A stretch of DNA of 64,000 bases from an uncultured Adlercreutzia sp. (GTDB taxonomy: Bacteria > Actinomycetota > Coriobacteriia > Coriobacteriales > Eggerthellaceae). The translations under genes were made by a program, and so were the position numbers. The notes under the pieces were generated by a model, which made no database searches, was not told the origin of the DNA, and was given only the letters and a program-made list of their open reading frames with translations. Shown here in pieces: positions 28,001-36,053 of the stretch (position 1 is the first letter of the stretch; each line of letters starts with the position of its first letter). The stretch lies in contig CAJUSP010000016.1 of the NCBI GenBank assembly GCA_910589165.1, positions 1-64,000 on the forward strand. Reading direction: 5' to 3'.

Positions 28001-30144
28001 TACTTGTAAGTGACAGAGTCTTTATTATCGAGCGTTTTCTGCGTGCCCTCTGGCTCAGTTGCAACGATTGGCGACTTCTCGATATCGTAGGGCTCGAAAG
28101 CGCTGCCGTCGTAGTATTTCTTAAGTTGTTCAAGATAGGTGGCTCCGCTCGGAGAGTCTTCAAGGCGGAAGTCCACATAACGTTTCAGAGGCTCATCTTT
28201 ATGGGTCGGATTTCTGAACAGTGGATCGATTTTTTGAATCGAGCCATCATCCGCTCGATATGATAGGTTGACGGTAATTTCTTCGTTGTTTGCTACCTTT
28301 TCGGGTAACCAGAGATAAAGGCAGCCATCAGTGAATCGCGAAGGGGCGCCATAGGTGGACGGTTCTCCGCTGATAAGAAGCTCCCAGTCGATAATTTCGT
28401 TGTTGGTTACTTTTTCGGACTGGAGGTTGATTTCCACCATGCGCACTTTGTTCGAATCTCTTTCGTCAACCTGCAAGTCGTCGTTCTGATCGTAATTGAA
28501 CGAGCCGTAGGCATAGCCGTTTCCCGCTTTGTTTTCAAATTTCGATCCGCTTTTATCCGTACGAACAGACCCGCCGGTGATGACGACATAGCCAGCGTTG
28601 CCTCCTACATCCATGAACCCATCACTTGCCGTGCTATCTGGAAGAACTGTTCCACCGGTGATGATAATGGATCCATCTTTGTTCCAGGCAGCGCATCCTT
28701 TGCCGATCGCGTTACCGTGGTAGGGGGCTGTTGCCATAACGAGGCCGCCGTTTATGCGTATATTTCCAGCATTGCCCATAGTTTGTGCGCTCATGGAGTT
28801 GCTACTGTTTTCCACTTTGCCACTGTAGACGGAGTCTTTAAACAAGTAGGATGATTCGCGACCAAACCATGGGGGAGTGTGCGATCCGTCGTACCAGGCC
28901 GCCAAAGAGCCTCCGATGGCTGCGCCGTGATAGGCTCCTGTAGCGCTGATCGTGCCGCCGTTGATGACGATCTCGGTTGGGGAGCTTCCTTCGCCGCTTC
29001 CGATGCCGGCACCCACGCCGTGATACCAGTTTTCGCTCGAAGTGTTTGTTACGGGGATATTGGGATTATTGAAGCCCTTTGCCGTAATTACTCCACCGTT
29101 AAAGGTCATTGATCCAGCGTCCTCGTAGCTAACGCTTCCGATACCTGCCCCTTTATATCCGCTGGTGACGGTAAGTTTTCCGGCGGATTTGCTGTCGAGA
29201 TTGCTCAGAGAGTTATACGAGGTTTTCGATGCTGTCCTTTGGACTCCGGTGTTGTCGATGTAGACCGTGCCTTCGGGAATCAATCCATTTTCTGGAACAA
29301 TTTGTTTGTTGTCTACGTCGGTGTTTTTTACGCTGTCATCGATCACGAGCTCGGTGCCCACGCCGCAATGTATACCTGCGGAATAGCCAGTCTTAATCGC
29401 GGTTATGACATTATCCGAACGATCCGCCAAGGTAATGTGGAGTTTCGTGATTGGCTTGATGGTTACGCCAGCTTTGTCGCGGTTCCTTTCAATGTGAACA
29501 GGAATGTTGGAGTTGATGGAGAGATTGGAAAAGACCAGGTCTGCTTGTGTGCCTGGGGCAATCCAGATAGTTGCGTCGACGGCTTCCTCAGAGGAAAGCG
29601 TTAGCTGCTTATCGCTGCAGATGACAAGTTTCTTCAGCTGATCTGTGTGTGAGGCGGTTGAGCCTGCCTTAGCGGTATCACGAGTGTAGCTTACGTTTTC
29701 GAAGTAGTAGTCAACGCCCTCAGTGCCGCCGGTCACCTGGATGGCGGCTGCGTCGGCTGGGCGCTTATAGTCCTCGGGAACCGAGGCCGCAGGGCTTGCC
29801 GCGCTTTCCTCGGAGGCGGGGGTAGTGAAGGCTGCAGCTACCGCGTCAGTGGCGGCGCTGTGGGCAGCTGTCAGAATGTGCTGCGAGAGCGTGACTGGCG
29901 CCGGCTCGGAGGTTTCCGTGGCGGCCACATCTTCTGTGGGCTGCGGAGTTTCCTCGGACTCAGTCAGATTTTGGGAATCCTCGGTCTCGGACTGCTCGCT
30001 CTCCGAGTTGGCTAATTCAGCCAGGGGGGGGGTAGGCTCTCCCTGCGGCTCGGTGGCCAAAGCAGCCGTAGGCCACATGAGCCCCACGGCCAGCACGGCG
30101 GCCAGCGCGCCTCGGAGAAGGGGGCCTTGTCGCTTCGCCTTCAT
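25087..30144 (-). CDS. LAQTG-anchored giant surface protein, paralogue 2 (in frame, ON)
   Basis: 1685 residues. Signal peptide MKAKRQGPLLRGALAAVLAV...ALATEPQ. A nine-C run (30032-30024) encodes PTPP at about residues 37-41 and here keeps the frame open. A Thr/Ser/Glu-rich linker is followed by a lower-GC passenger region (about residues 140-740) with beta-helix-like repeats (GAGIGS, GGTISATG, GGLVMATAPY, GGTVLPDST), as in carbohydrate-binding/pectate-lyase-like folds. The C-terminal half is nearly identical to paralogue 3. It has a NPDGTYTLVLDPTAVGKGKL domain, then three DUF11-type repeats starting near 1115, 1285 and 1456, then LAQTG (about 1650), a hydrophobic helix and a basic tail. It is predicted to be sortase-anchored, with adhesion or glycan binding as inferred role. 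The start has GGAGG upstream. Confidence 0.9.
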   Translation of the reverse strand: MKAKRQGPLLRGALAAVLAVGLMWPTAALATEPQGEPTPPLAELANSESEQSETEDSQNLTESEETPQPTEDVAATETSEPAPVTLSQHILTAAHSAATDAVAAAFTTPASEESAASPAASVPEDYKRPADAAAIQVTGGTEGVDYYFENVSYTRDTAKAGSTASHTDQLKKLVICSDKQLTLSSEEAVDATIWIAPGTQADLVFSNLSINSNIPVHIERNRDKAGVTIKPITKLHITLADRSDNVITAIKTGYSAGIHCGVGTELVIDDSVKNTDVDNKQIVPENGLIPEGTVYIDNTGVQRTASKTSYNSLSNLDSKSAGKLTVTSGYKGAGIGSVSYEDAGSMTFNGGVITAKGFNNPNIPVTNTSSENWYHGVGAGIGSGEGSSPTEIVINGGTISATGAYHGAAIGGSLAAWYDGSHTPPWFGRESSYLFKDSVYSGKVENSSNSMSAQTMGNAGNIRINGGLVMATAPYHGNAIGKGCAAWNKDGSIIITGGTVLPDSTASDGFMDVGGNAGYVVITGGSVRTDKSGSKFENKAGNGYAYGSFNYDQNDDLQVDERDSNKVRMVEINLQSEKVTNNEIIDWELLISGEPSTYGAPSRFTDGCLYLWLPEKVANNEEITVNLSYRADDGSIQKIDPLFRNPTHKDEPLKRYVDFRLEDSPSGATYLEQLKKYYDGSAFEPYDIEKSPIVATEPEGTQKTLDNKDSVTYKYQQYTQKDGEPLGKEVDENGKMPSNVGVMKFTMTSTQYSGQEGFNKNYWGHRATGWCEIMPIDSKVTLVEANWPDNKPGHEQDSAHKLLTIHATIDKADKDPDGKPTGDACKAPRGFVQLFVDGQAVGDPVKLVFQGDLDEEGSEIKAGDERINAREVARGEGSYTDFTYAFTPSSQDFLLPDATKDNRHIVSLQYIHPVNDDKNSALYSMEPANYLDSVNPAENPEAAPKAEIAIEPVDPTTDVALGDDPDADPDAPEDPDAPKPTVTTNGTPTPADPNDPESTRTFGGTISTVYDIPSEENPHPGRVTLNVKTSSSGPVSVTSEDGEVFEADFVRGEDGEPVRNPDGTYTLVLDPTAVGKGKLTFRQEPNGAHTGTTWSYDVDIQPNPKIRPQTSVAKRAENLTHPDGPTQPGDRIRYTVTAANAAKGSAWTDVMLSDRLPAALELDESSVRLASTSEKFDGALKKAAAPTSVGTFALAGPDADGRVTISAFAGSVYGGSEAVLTFECTVAEDAVGADLANIAEVQGSRPDPDNPGGKLPENPGPSDPALPEGGGKVAPADPEIESGKAVENLTAPDAKVTRVGDVLRYTVTLANKGSASSCLVGAAISDPLPAGLEPVAGSIKMTLVDGTEKVVDDSAYDKESRTLAVTAGDLWGGQSVTLVFDCTVGEGALGADNANIARVHGKVPSENPGDGSQPTDPEPGEPADPSAGGLVDQTPPASPKTLVGNDPADGDLSVEKEAANLTRDDGTTRVGDTVRYTIRLANSGAATSWMNAVLRDELPKGIEPLSGTIKVTLPDGTEKGVDDAAYDEKTRVLSVSAGQLYGGQEVVLAFDALVTEAAFGADIGNTAVALGVPPSRWDPDSEHPEAGEPYAPPAGWEALELETEKISSNVAYPPGTDAKNGPLPAEGDGDGAATGKKVDDSKTIAKTRLAQTGDDVRGIAALGALAVLAAGALALATRRGARCNR
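30024..30032. repeat. Poly-G(9) phase-variation tract in paralogue 2
   Basis: Nine G on the plus strand, coding for PTPP just after the signal peptide. Gain or loss of one base would shift the frame. Position and length match paralogues 1 and 3. Confidence 0.85.
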
Positions 30145-30228
30145 ATCGTCCTCCGTCTCACAAGTCTGGTGCCGCCCTCCCTGATTCAGGGCGCACGAAA
30201 CGTTGCCGAACTGTTATCGGATGGTTGG

Positions 30229-30257
30229 AGTGTACTCGGTTTGCCCAGTTCCCGCAA
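30229..30257 (-). promoter_or_regulatory. Promoter of surface paralogue 2
   Basis: Minus-strand -35 TTGCGG (30257-30252), 17-base spacer, -10 TACACT (30234-30229), about 85 bases before the start. The leader contains a CCCTGATTCAGGG palindrome at about 30177-30190. The same promoter and leader recur before paralogue 3. Confidence 0.65.
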
Positions 30258-30284
30258 GGATGAGGGCCCGCGTCATGGTTCGGC

Positions 30285-30305
30285 GGCAAGGGCAGAGCCC
30301 TTGCC
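30285..30305. repeat. GC-rich hairpin repeat (GGCAAGGGC type) upstream of paralogue 2
   Basis: GGCAAGGGC, loop AGA, GCCCTTGCC. It lies exactly where the homology between the upstream regions of paralogues 2 and 3 ends. Confidence 0.6.
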
Positions 30306-30363
30306 CTACGATGGGATTCTCGTTTGGTCGATACTTTGTCATGGATGATCACGGCATCTAGAT

Positions 30364-30385
30364 ATAGTATCAAGTATGATACTAT
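30364..30385. promoter_or_regulatory. Operator-like palindrome upstream of the HicB-like gene
   Basis: ATAGTATCA, spacer AGTA, TGATACTAT, a perfect 9-bp inverted repeat about 90 bases upstream of the HicB-like start. The size fits autoregulatory binding by a ribbon-helix-helix antitoxin. The local sequence is AT-rich. Confidence 0.5.
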
Positions 30386-30473
30386 GAAAGTTCCGTATTA
30401 GCATCGCGATGGTTCCCTACGCTCTACCAGGTTAAGCAGGTTGTGAAGGCGATTGCGCGATTGGAGGAAGAGC

Positions 30474-30797
30474 ATGGCGAGTAGAGCTGAAGATTATGCT
30501 TACCGAGTTCTTTGGTCCCAGGAGGACGGCGCCTATGTTGCAACCGTCGCTGAATTCCCCTCGCTGTCGTGTGTGGAGGAGAGTCAGGCCGACGCTTTTT
30601 TCGGTATCGTCAATGTGGTGACGGCCGTCCTCGAGGATATGCGCGAGGCGGGGGAGGAGATTCCCGTTCCTTATTCCAACCGGCATTACTCGGGGAAGTT
30701 CGCCTTAAGAATTCCCCCCGAAAAGCATCGCCAGCTAGCTATAGAGGCCGCGGAGCAGCATGTCTCGTTGAATCAGTTAGTCGTATCGCGGCTCTAG
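30474..30797 (+). CDS. Orphan HicB-family antitoxin-like protein
   Basis: 107 residues. The N-terminal half is HicB-like (YRVLWSQEDGAYVATVAEFP, then the Asp/Glu-rich segment and helix VVTAVLEDMREAGEEIPVP). The C-terminal half (YSGKFALRIPPEKHRQLAIE) is an Arc/ribbon-helix-helix-type DNA-binding segment. The start MASRAEDYAY at 30474 has GGAGGAAG upstream. HicB normally neutralises the HicA RNase, but no HicA gene is seen on either side: upstream is the promoter region of paralogue 2 and downstream the 3' end of paralogue 3. It may be a solitary regulator. It sits between two phase-variable surface genes. Confidence 0.8.
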   Translation: MASRAEDYAYRVLWSQEDGAYVATVAEFPSLSCVEESQADAFFGIVNVVTAVLEDMREAGEEIPVPYSNRHYSGKFALRIPPEKHRQLAIEAAEQHVSLNQLVVSRL

Positions 30798-30840
30798 GGG
30801 ACAGAAGGGGCTCCTGCATTTGCGCAAGAGCCCCTTCACC

Positions 30841-30869
30841 GCAGGGCAAGGGCAGGGCCCTTGCCCTGC
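30841..30869. repeat. GC-rich hairpin repeat at the 3' ends of paralogue 3 and the HicB-like gene
   Basis: GCAGGGCAAGGGC, loop AGG, GCCCTTGCCCTGC: a 13-bp stem containing the shared GGCAAGGGC core. It lies between convergent stops and probably terminates both genes. Confidence 0.65.
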
Positions 30870-30873
30870 GGGC

Positions 30874-33800
30874 CTACTTGTTGCGGGCGCGGCGGCGGGT
30901 GGCCAGGGTTAGGGCGGCGGCTGCCAGGACAGCGAGGGTGCCGAGGGCCGCGATGGCCCGGGCGTCGTCGCCTGTTTGGGCGAGGCGCGTCTTGGCGATG
31001 GTCTTGCTGTCGTCTACCTTCTTGCCGGTCGCGGCGTCGTCTCCGTCGCCCTCGGCGGGCAGGGGACCGTTCTTCGCGTCAGTGCCGGGCGGGTAGGCTA
31101 CGTTGCTCTCAACCTTGTCGCTCACCTGCTCGAAGGCGGCCCAGCCCTCGGGTGGGTCGAAGGGCTCGCCGGCCTCGGGGTGCTCGCTGTCGGGGTTCCA
31201 GGCCGAGGGGGGCGTGCCGAGGGCCACGGCCACGTTGCCGATGTCGGCGCCCTGGGCGGCCTCGGTTACGAGGGCATCGAATACCAGGACGACTTCCTGG
31301 CCGCCGAACAGGCGCCCTGCGGACACGGAGAGCACCCGGGTCTCATCGTTGTAGGCGTCGTCGGAGACCTCCTTCTCGGTGCCATCGGGAAGCGTCATCT
31401 TGATGGTTCCGGCCACGGGCTCCAGGCCCTTCGGCACCTCGTCGCGCAGGACCGTGTCGAGCCATTCGGTGGCCGCGCCCTTGTTGGCGAGGCGGATGGT
31501 GTAGCGGACCGTGTCGCCCACGCGGGTCGTGCCGTCGTCGCGACTCGTGTTCTCGGCTTCCTTCTCCACGATCACGTCGCCGTCGGCAGGGTCGTTGCCC
31601 ACCAGGACGGGCGGCGTCGCGGGAGGGGTGAACGCGGCAGGCTCGCCCGAGGGCGGCTCGGTCGGCTCGCCGGGCTCGGGGTCTTTAGGCTGGGAGCCGT
31701 CACCGGGGTTCTCCGAGGGGATCTTGCCGTGGGCGAGAGCGATGTTGGCGATGTTCTCGCCCAGAGCCCCCTCGCCGACAGCGCAATCAAAGACAAGTGT
31801 CACGGCCTGACCGCCCCACAGGTCTCCGGCGGTGACGGCAAGGGTGCGGGAGGCCTTGTCGAAGGCGCCGTCCGACACGGCCTTCTCAGTGCCGTCGGCG
31901 AGCGTCATCTTGATGGAGCCGGCCACGGGCTCGATTCCCTTAGGCAGCGGGTCGGAGATGACCGCGCCCACCAGGCAGCTGTTTGCCGGGCCTTCGTTGG
32001 CGAGGGTGACCGTGTAGCGCAGTACGTCGCCCACGCGGGTCACCTTGGCGTCGGGGGCCGTCGTGTTCTCGACGGACTTGGAGGTCTTCGACTTGGGATC
32101 GGCTGGAGCCACCTTGCCGCCGCCCTCGGGCAGGGCCGGGTCGGACGGGCCGGGGTTCTCGGGAAGCTTGCCGCCCGGGTTGTCCGGGTCGGGGCGCGAT
32201 CCCTGGGCTTCGGCGATGTTGGCCAGGTCGGATCCCACGGCGTCCTCGGCTACGGTGCACTCGAAGGTGAGCACGGCCTCGGAGCCGCCGTAGACACTGC
32301 CGGCGAATGCGGAGAGGGTGACGCGCCCGTCGGCGTCGGGGCCTGCGAGGGCGAAGGCGCCCACGCTCGTCGGCGCTGCGGCCTTCTTGAGGCTCCCGTC
32401 GAACTTCTCGGACTTGCTCGCCAGGCGCACGCTGGCCTCGTCGAGCTCGAGAGCGGCCGGCAGGCGGTCGGAGAGCGTCACGTCGGTCCAGGCGGAGCCC
32501 TTGGCGGAATTGGCCGCCGTCACGGTGTAGCGGATCCTGTCGCCAGGCTGGGTGGGGCCGTCCGGATGGGTCAGGTTCTCGGCCCTCTTCGCGACGGAGG
32601 CCTGGGGGCGGATCTTCGGGTTCGGCTGGATGTCCACGTCGTAGGACCAGGTGGTGCCGGTGTGGGCACCGTTGGGATCCTGCTTGAAGGTGAGCTTGCC
32701 CTTGCCCACGGCGGTCGGGTCGAGCACGAGGGTGTAGGTGCCGTCCGGGTTGCGCACCGGCTCGCCGTCCTCGCCGCGGACGAAGTCGGCCTCGAACACC
32801 TCGCCGTCCTCGGACGTCACGCTCACCGGGCCCGACGAGCTCGTCTTCACGTTCAGTGTCACGCGGCCCGGGTGCGGGTTATCCTCGCTCCTGATGTCGT
32901 AGACGGTGGAGATGGTACCCGACACCACCTTGTCCCCAGGGCGCGTCGGATCCGCGCCTGGGTCGGCCGGCTCGGGCTTGCCCGTGGTCACCGTCGGCTT
33001 TGGCGCGTCCGGGTCCTCCGGCGCATCGGGGTCGGCGTCCGGATCGTCGCCGAGGGTCACCTCGGTCGACGGATCCACCGGGTCGATGTCCACCTCGGTG
33101 GTGTGCTCGCCGTCCGGATCGTCCTTGGGGTTCACGCTCTCAAGGTAGTTGGCGGGCCAGGTGGAGTAGAGCGCCGACTTCTCGTCGTCGTTCACGGGCG
33201 GGATGAACTGCAGCGACAGGATGTGCTTCTGATCGCTTGTGGCGTCGGGCACGAGGTAGTCGGAATCGGCGGGGATGAATGAGTAGGTGAAGCGGGTGTA
33301 GGAGCCCGTTCCGCGGGGAACCTCCACGGCGTTGATGCGCGCATCGCCGGCCTTGATCTCGTTGCCGTCCTCATCAAGGTCGCCGGCGAACACGAGGCGC
33401 ACCGGGTCGCCCACGGCCTTTCCGTCGACGTGGATCTGCACGAAGCCCCGCGGCGCCTTGCAGGCCTCGCCTGTGGGATTGCCGTCCGGATCCTCGTCGG
33501 CCTTGTCGATCGTGGCCTGCACCGTGATCTCCTTGTGGGCGCTGTCCTTGTCGGCGGCGGGCTTGTCGTCGGGCCAGACGGCCTTCTCGATCTTCACCTT
33601 CGAGCCGATGGGCTTGATCTCGCACCAGCCGGTGGCTCGGTGCCCCCAGTAGCTAACTGAGAAGTCATCATCGTCGGACCACTGGCTCGAGTCCATGGTG
33701 AATTTCATAACACCGGCATCGGTGGGCATTGTCTTTACCGAATTGGACTCGACTCCGATAGGAGTGCCGTTCACTTTGTCGTATTGCAGGTATTTGTAAG

Positions 33801-35913
33801 TCACAAACTTGGGATCATTCAGCTCTTTGCCATCGCTCACACGGTCGCCCGCGCTGTTCGTGACGAGACCGGTCAGGGGAGGATTCTGATTCTCAAGGTC
33901 AAGGGTTTCGAAGGGTTCGCCGTCGTAATACTTGTGAAGCTTCTCGAGGTAGTCCTGAGGCAACTCGAAATCGATGTAGCGCTTGAGCGTGTCTCCGTCT
34001 TGGTCGGTTCCGGGAGCCCTGAACAGGGGTTCGATGGTTTGTATATCGCCCTTCTTGTCGGTATAGGTGAGGGTTACCGTTATCTCCTTCTCGGTGGCGC
34101 TCTTCGGCAGCCAGAGATACAATTTGCCCTCTTGGAAGCGATCGGGGGAGCCGTAAGGGTAGGGAGATCCGCCGACAGACAAAGACCAAGAGTTAATGCG
34201 ATCATCGAGGGCTGTGTCATCGGCTATACCGCTCTCAGCGTTACGCTTGGCGATTTCCGAGGCGAGATTGATCGTGATCATAAAGACTTGATCGTCAGTA
34301 GGGAGTACCCCGTTATACTTCGCTGTCACATCATCCCAGTCATGTACGTCTAGCGTATTGTAGGCTGTGTTTCCGATACCCTGGAACTTCCCCGCCTCTG
34401 TGAACACAGAGCCCCCGGTGACGATGACGTACCCTCCGAGGCCGCCAATATCTTTTCTGTCGCCAGCCGAAGAGGGGTAGAGCGTGCCTCCGGTGATCTT
34501 GATGACGTGCTCGTTATTGGTTCCCCAGCATGCTTGACCAAAAGCGTTACCGTGTTGGTCGCCCTCTGCTCTAATATAACCTCCATTAATAGTTATATCG
34601 CCTGCGGTAGTACCTTTGTCCGGAACCGAGTCATCTGTGTGAATGGCGTCTGGCCAGAGAGTACCCAGATTCTTTGCTGGCTCGTAGGCATAGCCCGCAC
34701 CTACGGCGGCACCATGATAGGAGGCGCGTGCATGGATTTCCCCAGAGTTAAATACTAGACCGTCGCTTCCGGCGAAGTTTCCACCTCCAATGCCTGCGCC
34801 GCCGTAGTAGTCAGTCATTGTTCCGCGAGCATTTGCAGTTGCTTGTATGATGCCGCCATTAATTGTTATATGCCCAGAGTCCTCTCGGCATGAGCCTCCG
34901 ATGGCTGCGGAGGTGTAGCCCCCATTCACCGTGAGCGTTCCGCGATTGGGGCTGTCAAGTACTGTTAACGGATCGCCTGTCTTTATGCTCGTTCCATTTG
35001 ATAGGGTCACGTTCGATCCGATAGCGCCTCCGACGGGTATGATCTCGGCATTCTGATCATGGACGTTCCCTCCAAGTTCGGTGGTGTTTCGGACGCTGTC
35101 ATCTATGACAAGAAAAGAAGACTTTCCACATCGAAGTCCTGGGAAGTATCCATTTTGCGGATCGGCATTGAGCACATTATCGCTGTTGTCGGCAATGGTT
35201 AAGTGGCATCGGGTTGGGCTTGATGCGATATTTCCTTCTGCATCACGATGGGTCATGATATTGAAAGGTGCCATCTGAGAAATATGGACGCCGCTTAAGG
35301 TGATATCCGCATGAACGCCCGGATTCACTTGTATGCCGGTTGCCCCGGGGTTGGCGGGGTTATAGCCTGCCGCGTCGGCTATTTCTAGCGGTTTGGATGA
35401 GAGAATTTCAATGACATCGGATGTTCCATAGGGGCTATCGAGATAGGTGACATCCCCAGGGGTGTATAGATAATCCACTCCATAAGTGCCGCCCTTCACC
35501 TTAAGGGAGCCCACGGTGACCCACCCATCCGCGTCAGGAGCGGGGGTATCTGTCTGGGCCGCGGGCTCGGTGGCGTTCGCGCTGGCCACGTAGGCGAGAG
35601 CCGCAGCAGCGGCACTGTGAGTGGCTTCGATGGTCTGCTGGGAAACGGAAGGGGCATTTGACTCGAGCTGCTTATCGGCAGCTTCGGGCTCGGCCTCTTG
35701 GCCGCCCTCAGGGGAGGGGTCGGTGTCACCCTCCGGAATTGCCGAGGTGGCGTCTTGCACCTCCTCGGTGAAGGTAGTGCTTAATTCAGCCAGGGGGGGG
35801 GTGGGCTCTCCCTGCGGCTCGGTGGCCAGGGCGGCTGCGGGCCACATGAGCCCCACGGCCAGCACGGCGGCCAGCGCGCCTCGGAGAAGGGAGCCTTGTC
35901 GCTTCGCCTTCAT
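30874..35913 (-). CDS. LAQTG-anchored giant surface protein, paralogue 3 (in frame, ON)
   Basis: 1679 residues, same plan as paralogue 2. Signal peptide MKAKRQGSLLRGALAAVLAV...ALATEPQ. The nine-C tract (35801-35793) encodes PTPP at about residues 37-41 and is in frame. The lower-GC passenger region (about 130-750) differs strongly from paralogue 2 but has the same beta-helix-like Gly repeats (AGIGGGNFAG, GGYIRAEGDQHGNAFG, GGTLYPSSAG). The C-terminal half is nearly identical to paralogue 2: DUF11-type repeats from about 1104, 1281 and 1451, the LAQTG motif near 1643, a hydrophobic helix and a RRRARNK tail. It is predicted to be exported and sortase-anchored. No sortase gene lies in the window. 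Ligand unknown. Confidence 0.9.
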   Translation of the reverse strand: MKAKRQGSLLRGALAAVLAVGLMWPAAALATEPQGEPTPPLAELSTTFTEEVQDATSAIPEGDTDPSPEGGQEAEPEAADKQLESNAPSVSQQTIEATHSAAAAALAYVASANATEPAAQTDTPAPDADGWVTVGSLKVKGGTYGVDYLYTPGDVTYLDSPYGTSDVIEILSSKPLEIADAAGYNPANPGATGIQVNPGVHADITLSGVHISQMAPFNIMTHRDAEGNIASSPTRCHLTIADNSDNVLNADPQNGYFPGLRCGKSSFLVIDDSVRNTTELGGNVHDQNAEIIPVGGAIGSNVTLSNGTSIKTGDPLTVLDSPNRGTLTVNGGYTSAAIGGSCREDSGHITINGGIIQATANARGTMTDYYGGAGIGGGNFAGSDGLVFNSGEIHARASYHGAAVGAGYAYEPAKNLGTLWPDAIHTDDSVPDKGTTAGDITINGGYIRAEGDQHGNAFGQACWGTNNEHVIKITGGTLYPSSAGDRKDIGGLGGYVIVTGGSVFTEAGKFQGIGNTAYNTLDVHDWDDVTAKYNGVLPTDDQVFMITINLASEIAKRNAESGIADDTALDDRINSWSLSVGGSPYPYGSPDRFQEGKLYLWLPKSATEKEITVTLTYTDKKGDIQTIEPLFRAPGTDQDGDTLKRYIDFELPQDYLEKLHKYYDGEPFETLDLENQNPPLTGLVTNSAGDRVSDGKELNDPKFVTYKYLQYDKVNGTPIGVESNSVKTMPTDAGVMKFTMDSSQWSDDDDFSVSYWGHRATGWCEIKPIGSKVKIEKAVWPDDKPAADKDSAHKEITVQATIDKADEDPDGNPTGEACKAPRGFVQIHVDGKAVGDPVRLVFAGDLDEDGNEIKAGDARINAVEVPRGTGSYTRFTYSFIPADSDYLVPDATSDQKHILSLQFIPPVNDDEKSALYSTWPANYLESVNPKDDPDGEHTTEVDIDPVDPSTEVTLGDDPDADPDAPEDPDAPKPTVTTGKPEPADPGADPTRPGDKVVSGTISTVYDIRSEDNPHPGRVTLNVKTSSSGPVSVTSEDGEVFEADFVRGEDGEPVRNPDGTYTLVLDPTAVGKGKLTFKQDPNGAHTGTTWSYDVDIQPNPKIRPQASVAKRAENLTHPDGPTQPGDRIRYTVTAANSAKGSAWTDVTLSDRLPAALELDEASVRLASKSEKFDGSLKKAAAPTSVGAFALAGPDADGRVTLSAFAGSVYGGSEAVLTFECTVAEDAVGSDLANIAEAQGSRPDPDNPGGKLPENPGPSDPALPEGGGKVAPADPKSKTSKSVENTTAPDAKVTRVGDVLRYTVTLANEGPANSCLVGAVISDPLPKGIEPVAGSIKMTLADGTEKAVSDGAFDKASRTLAVTAGDLWGGQAVTLVFDCAVGEGALGENIANIALAHGKIPSENPGDGSQPKDPEPGEPTEPPSGEPAAFTPPATPPVLVGNDPADGDVIVEKEAENTSRDDGTTRVGDTVRYTIRLANKGAATEWLDTVLRDEVPKGLEPVAGTIKMTLPDGTEKEVSDDAYNDETRVLSVSAGRLFGGQEVVLVFDALVTEAAQGADIGNVAVALGTPPSAWNPDSEHPEAGEPFDPPEGWAAFEQVSDKVESNVAYPPGTDAKNGPLPAEGDGDDAATGKKVDDSKTIAKTRLAQTGDDARAIAALGTLAVLAAAALTLATRRRARNK
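35793..35801. repeat. Poly-G(9) phase-variation tract in paralogue 3
   Basis: Nine G on the plus strand at the same codon position as in paralogue 2, immediately after the signal peptide and in frame as sequenced. Confidence 0.85.
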
Positions 35914-35997
35914 ATCGTCCTCCGTCTCATAAGTCTGGTGCCGCCCTCCCTGATTCAGGGCGCACGAAACGTTGCCGAACTGTTATCGGATGGTTGG

Positions 35998-36026
35998 AGT
36001 GTACAGGGTTTGCCCAGTTCCCGCAA
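35998..36026 (-). promoter_or_regulatory. Promoter of surface paralogue 3
   Basis: -35 TTGCGG (36026-36021), 17-base spacer, -10 TACACT (36003-35998) on the minus strand. The roughly 140-base promoter and leader are almost identical to those of paralogue 2. Confidence 0.65.
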
Positions 36027-36053
36027 GGATGAGGGCCCGCGTCATGGTTCGGC

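Noticed and set aside
30386..30485. Possible HicA or other partner upstream of the HicB-like gene
   Set aside because: A short open stretch ending VKAIARLEEEHGE has no start codon and no HicA motif; I cannot support a toxin gene.
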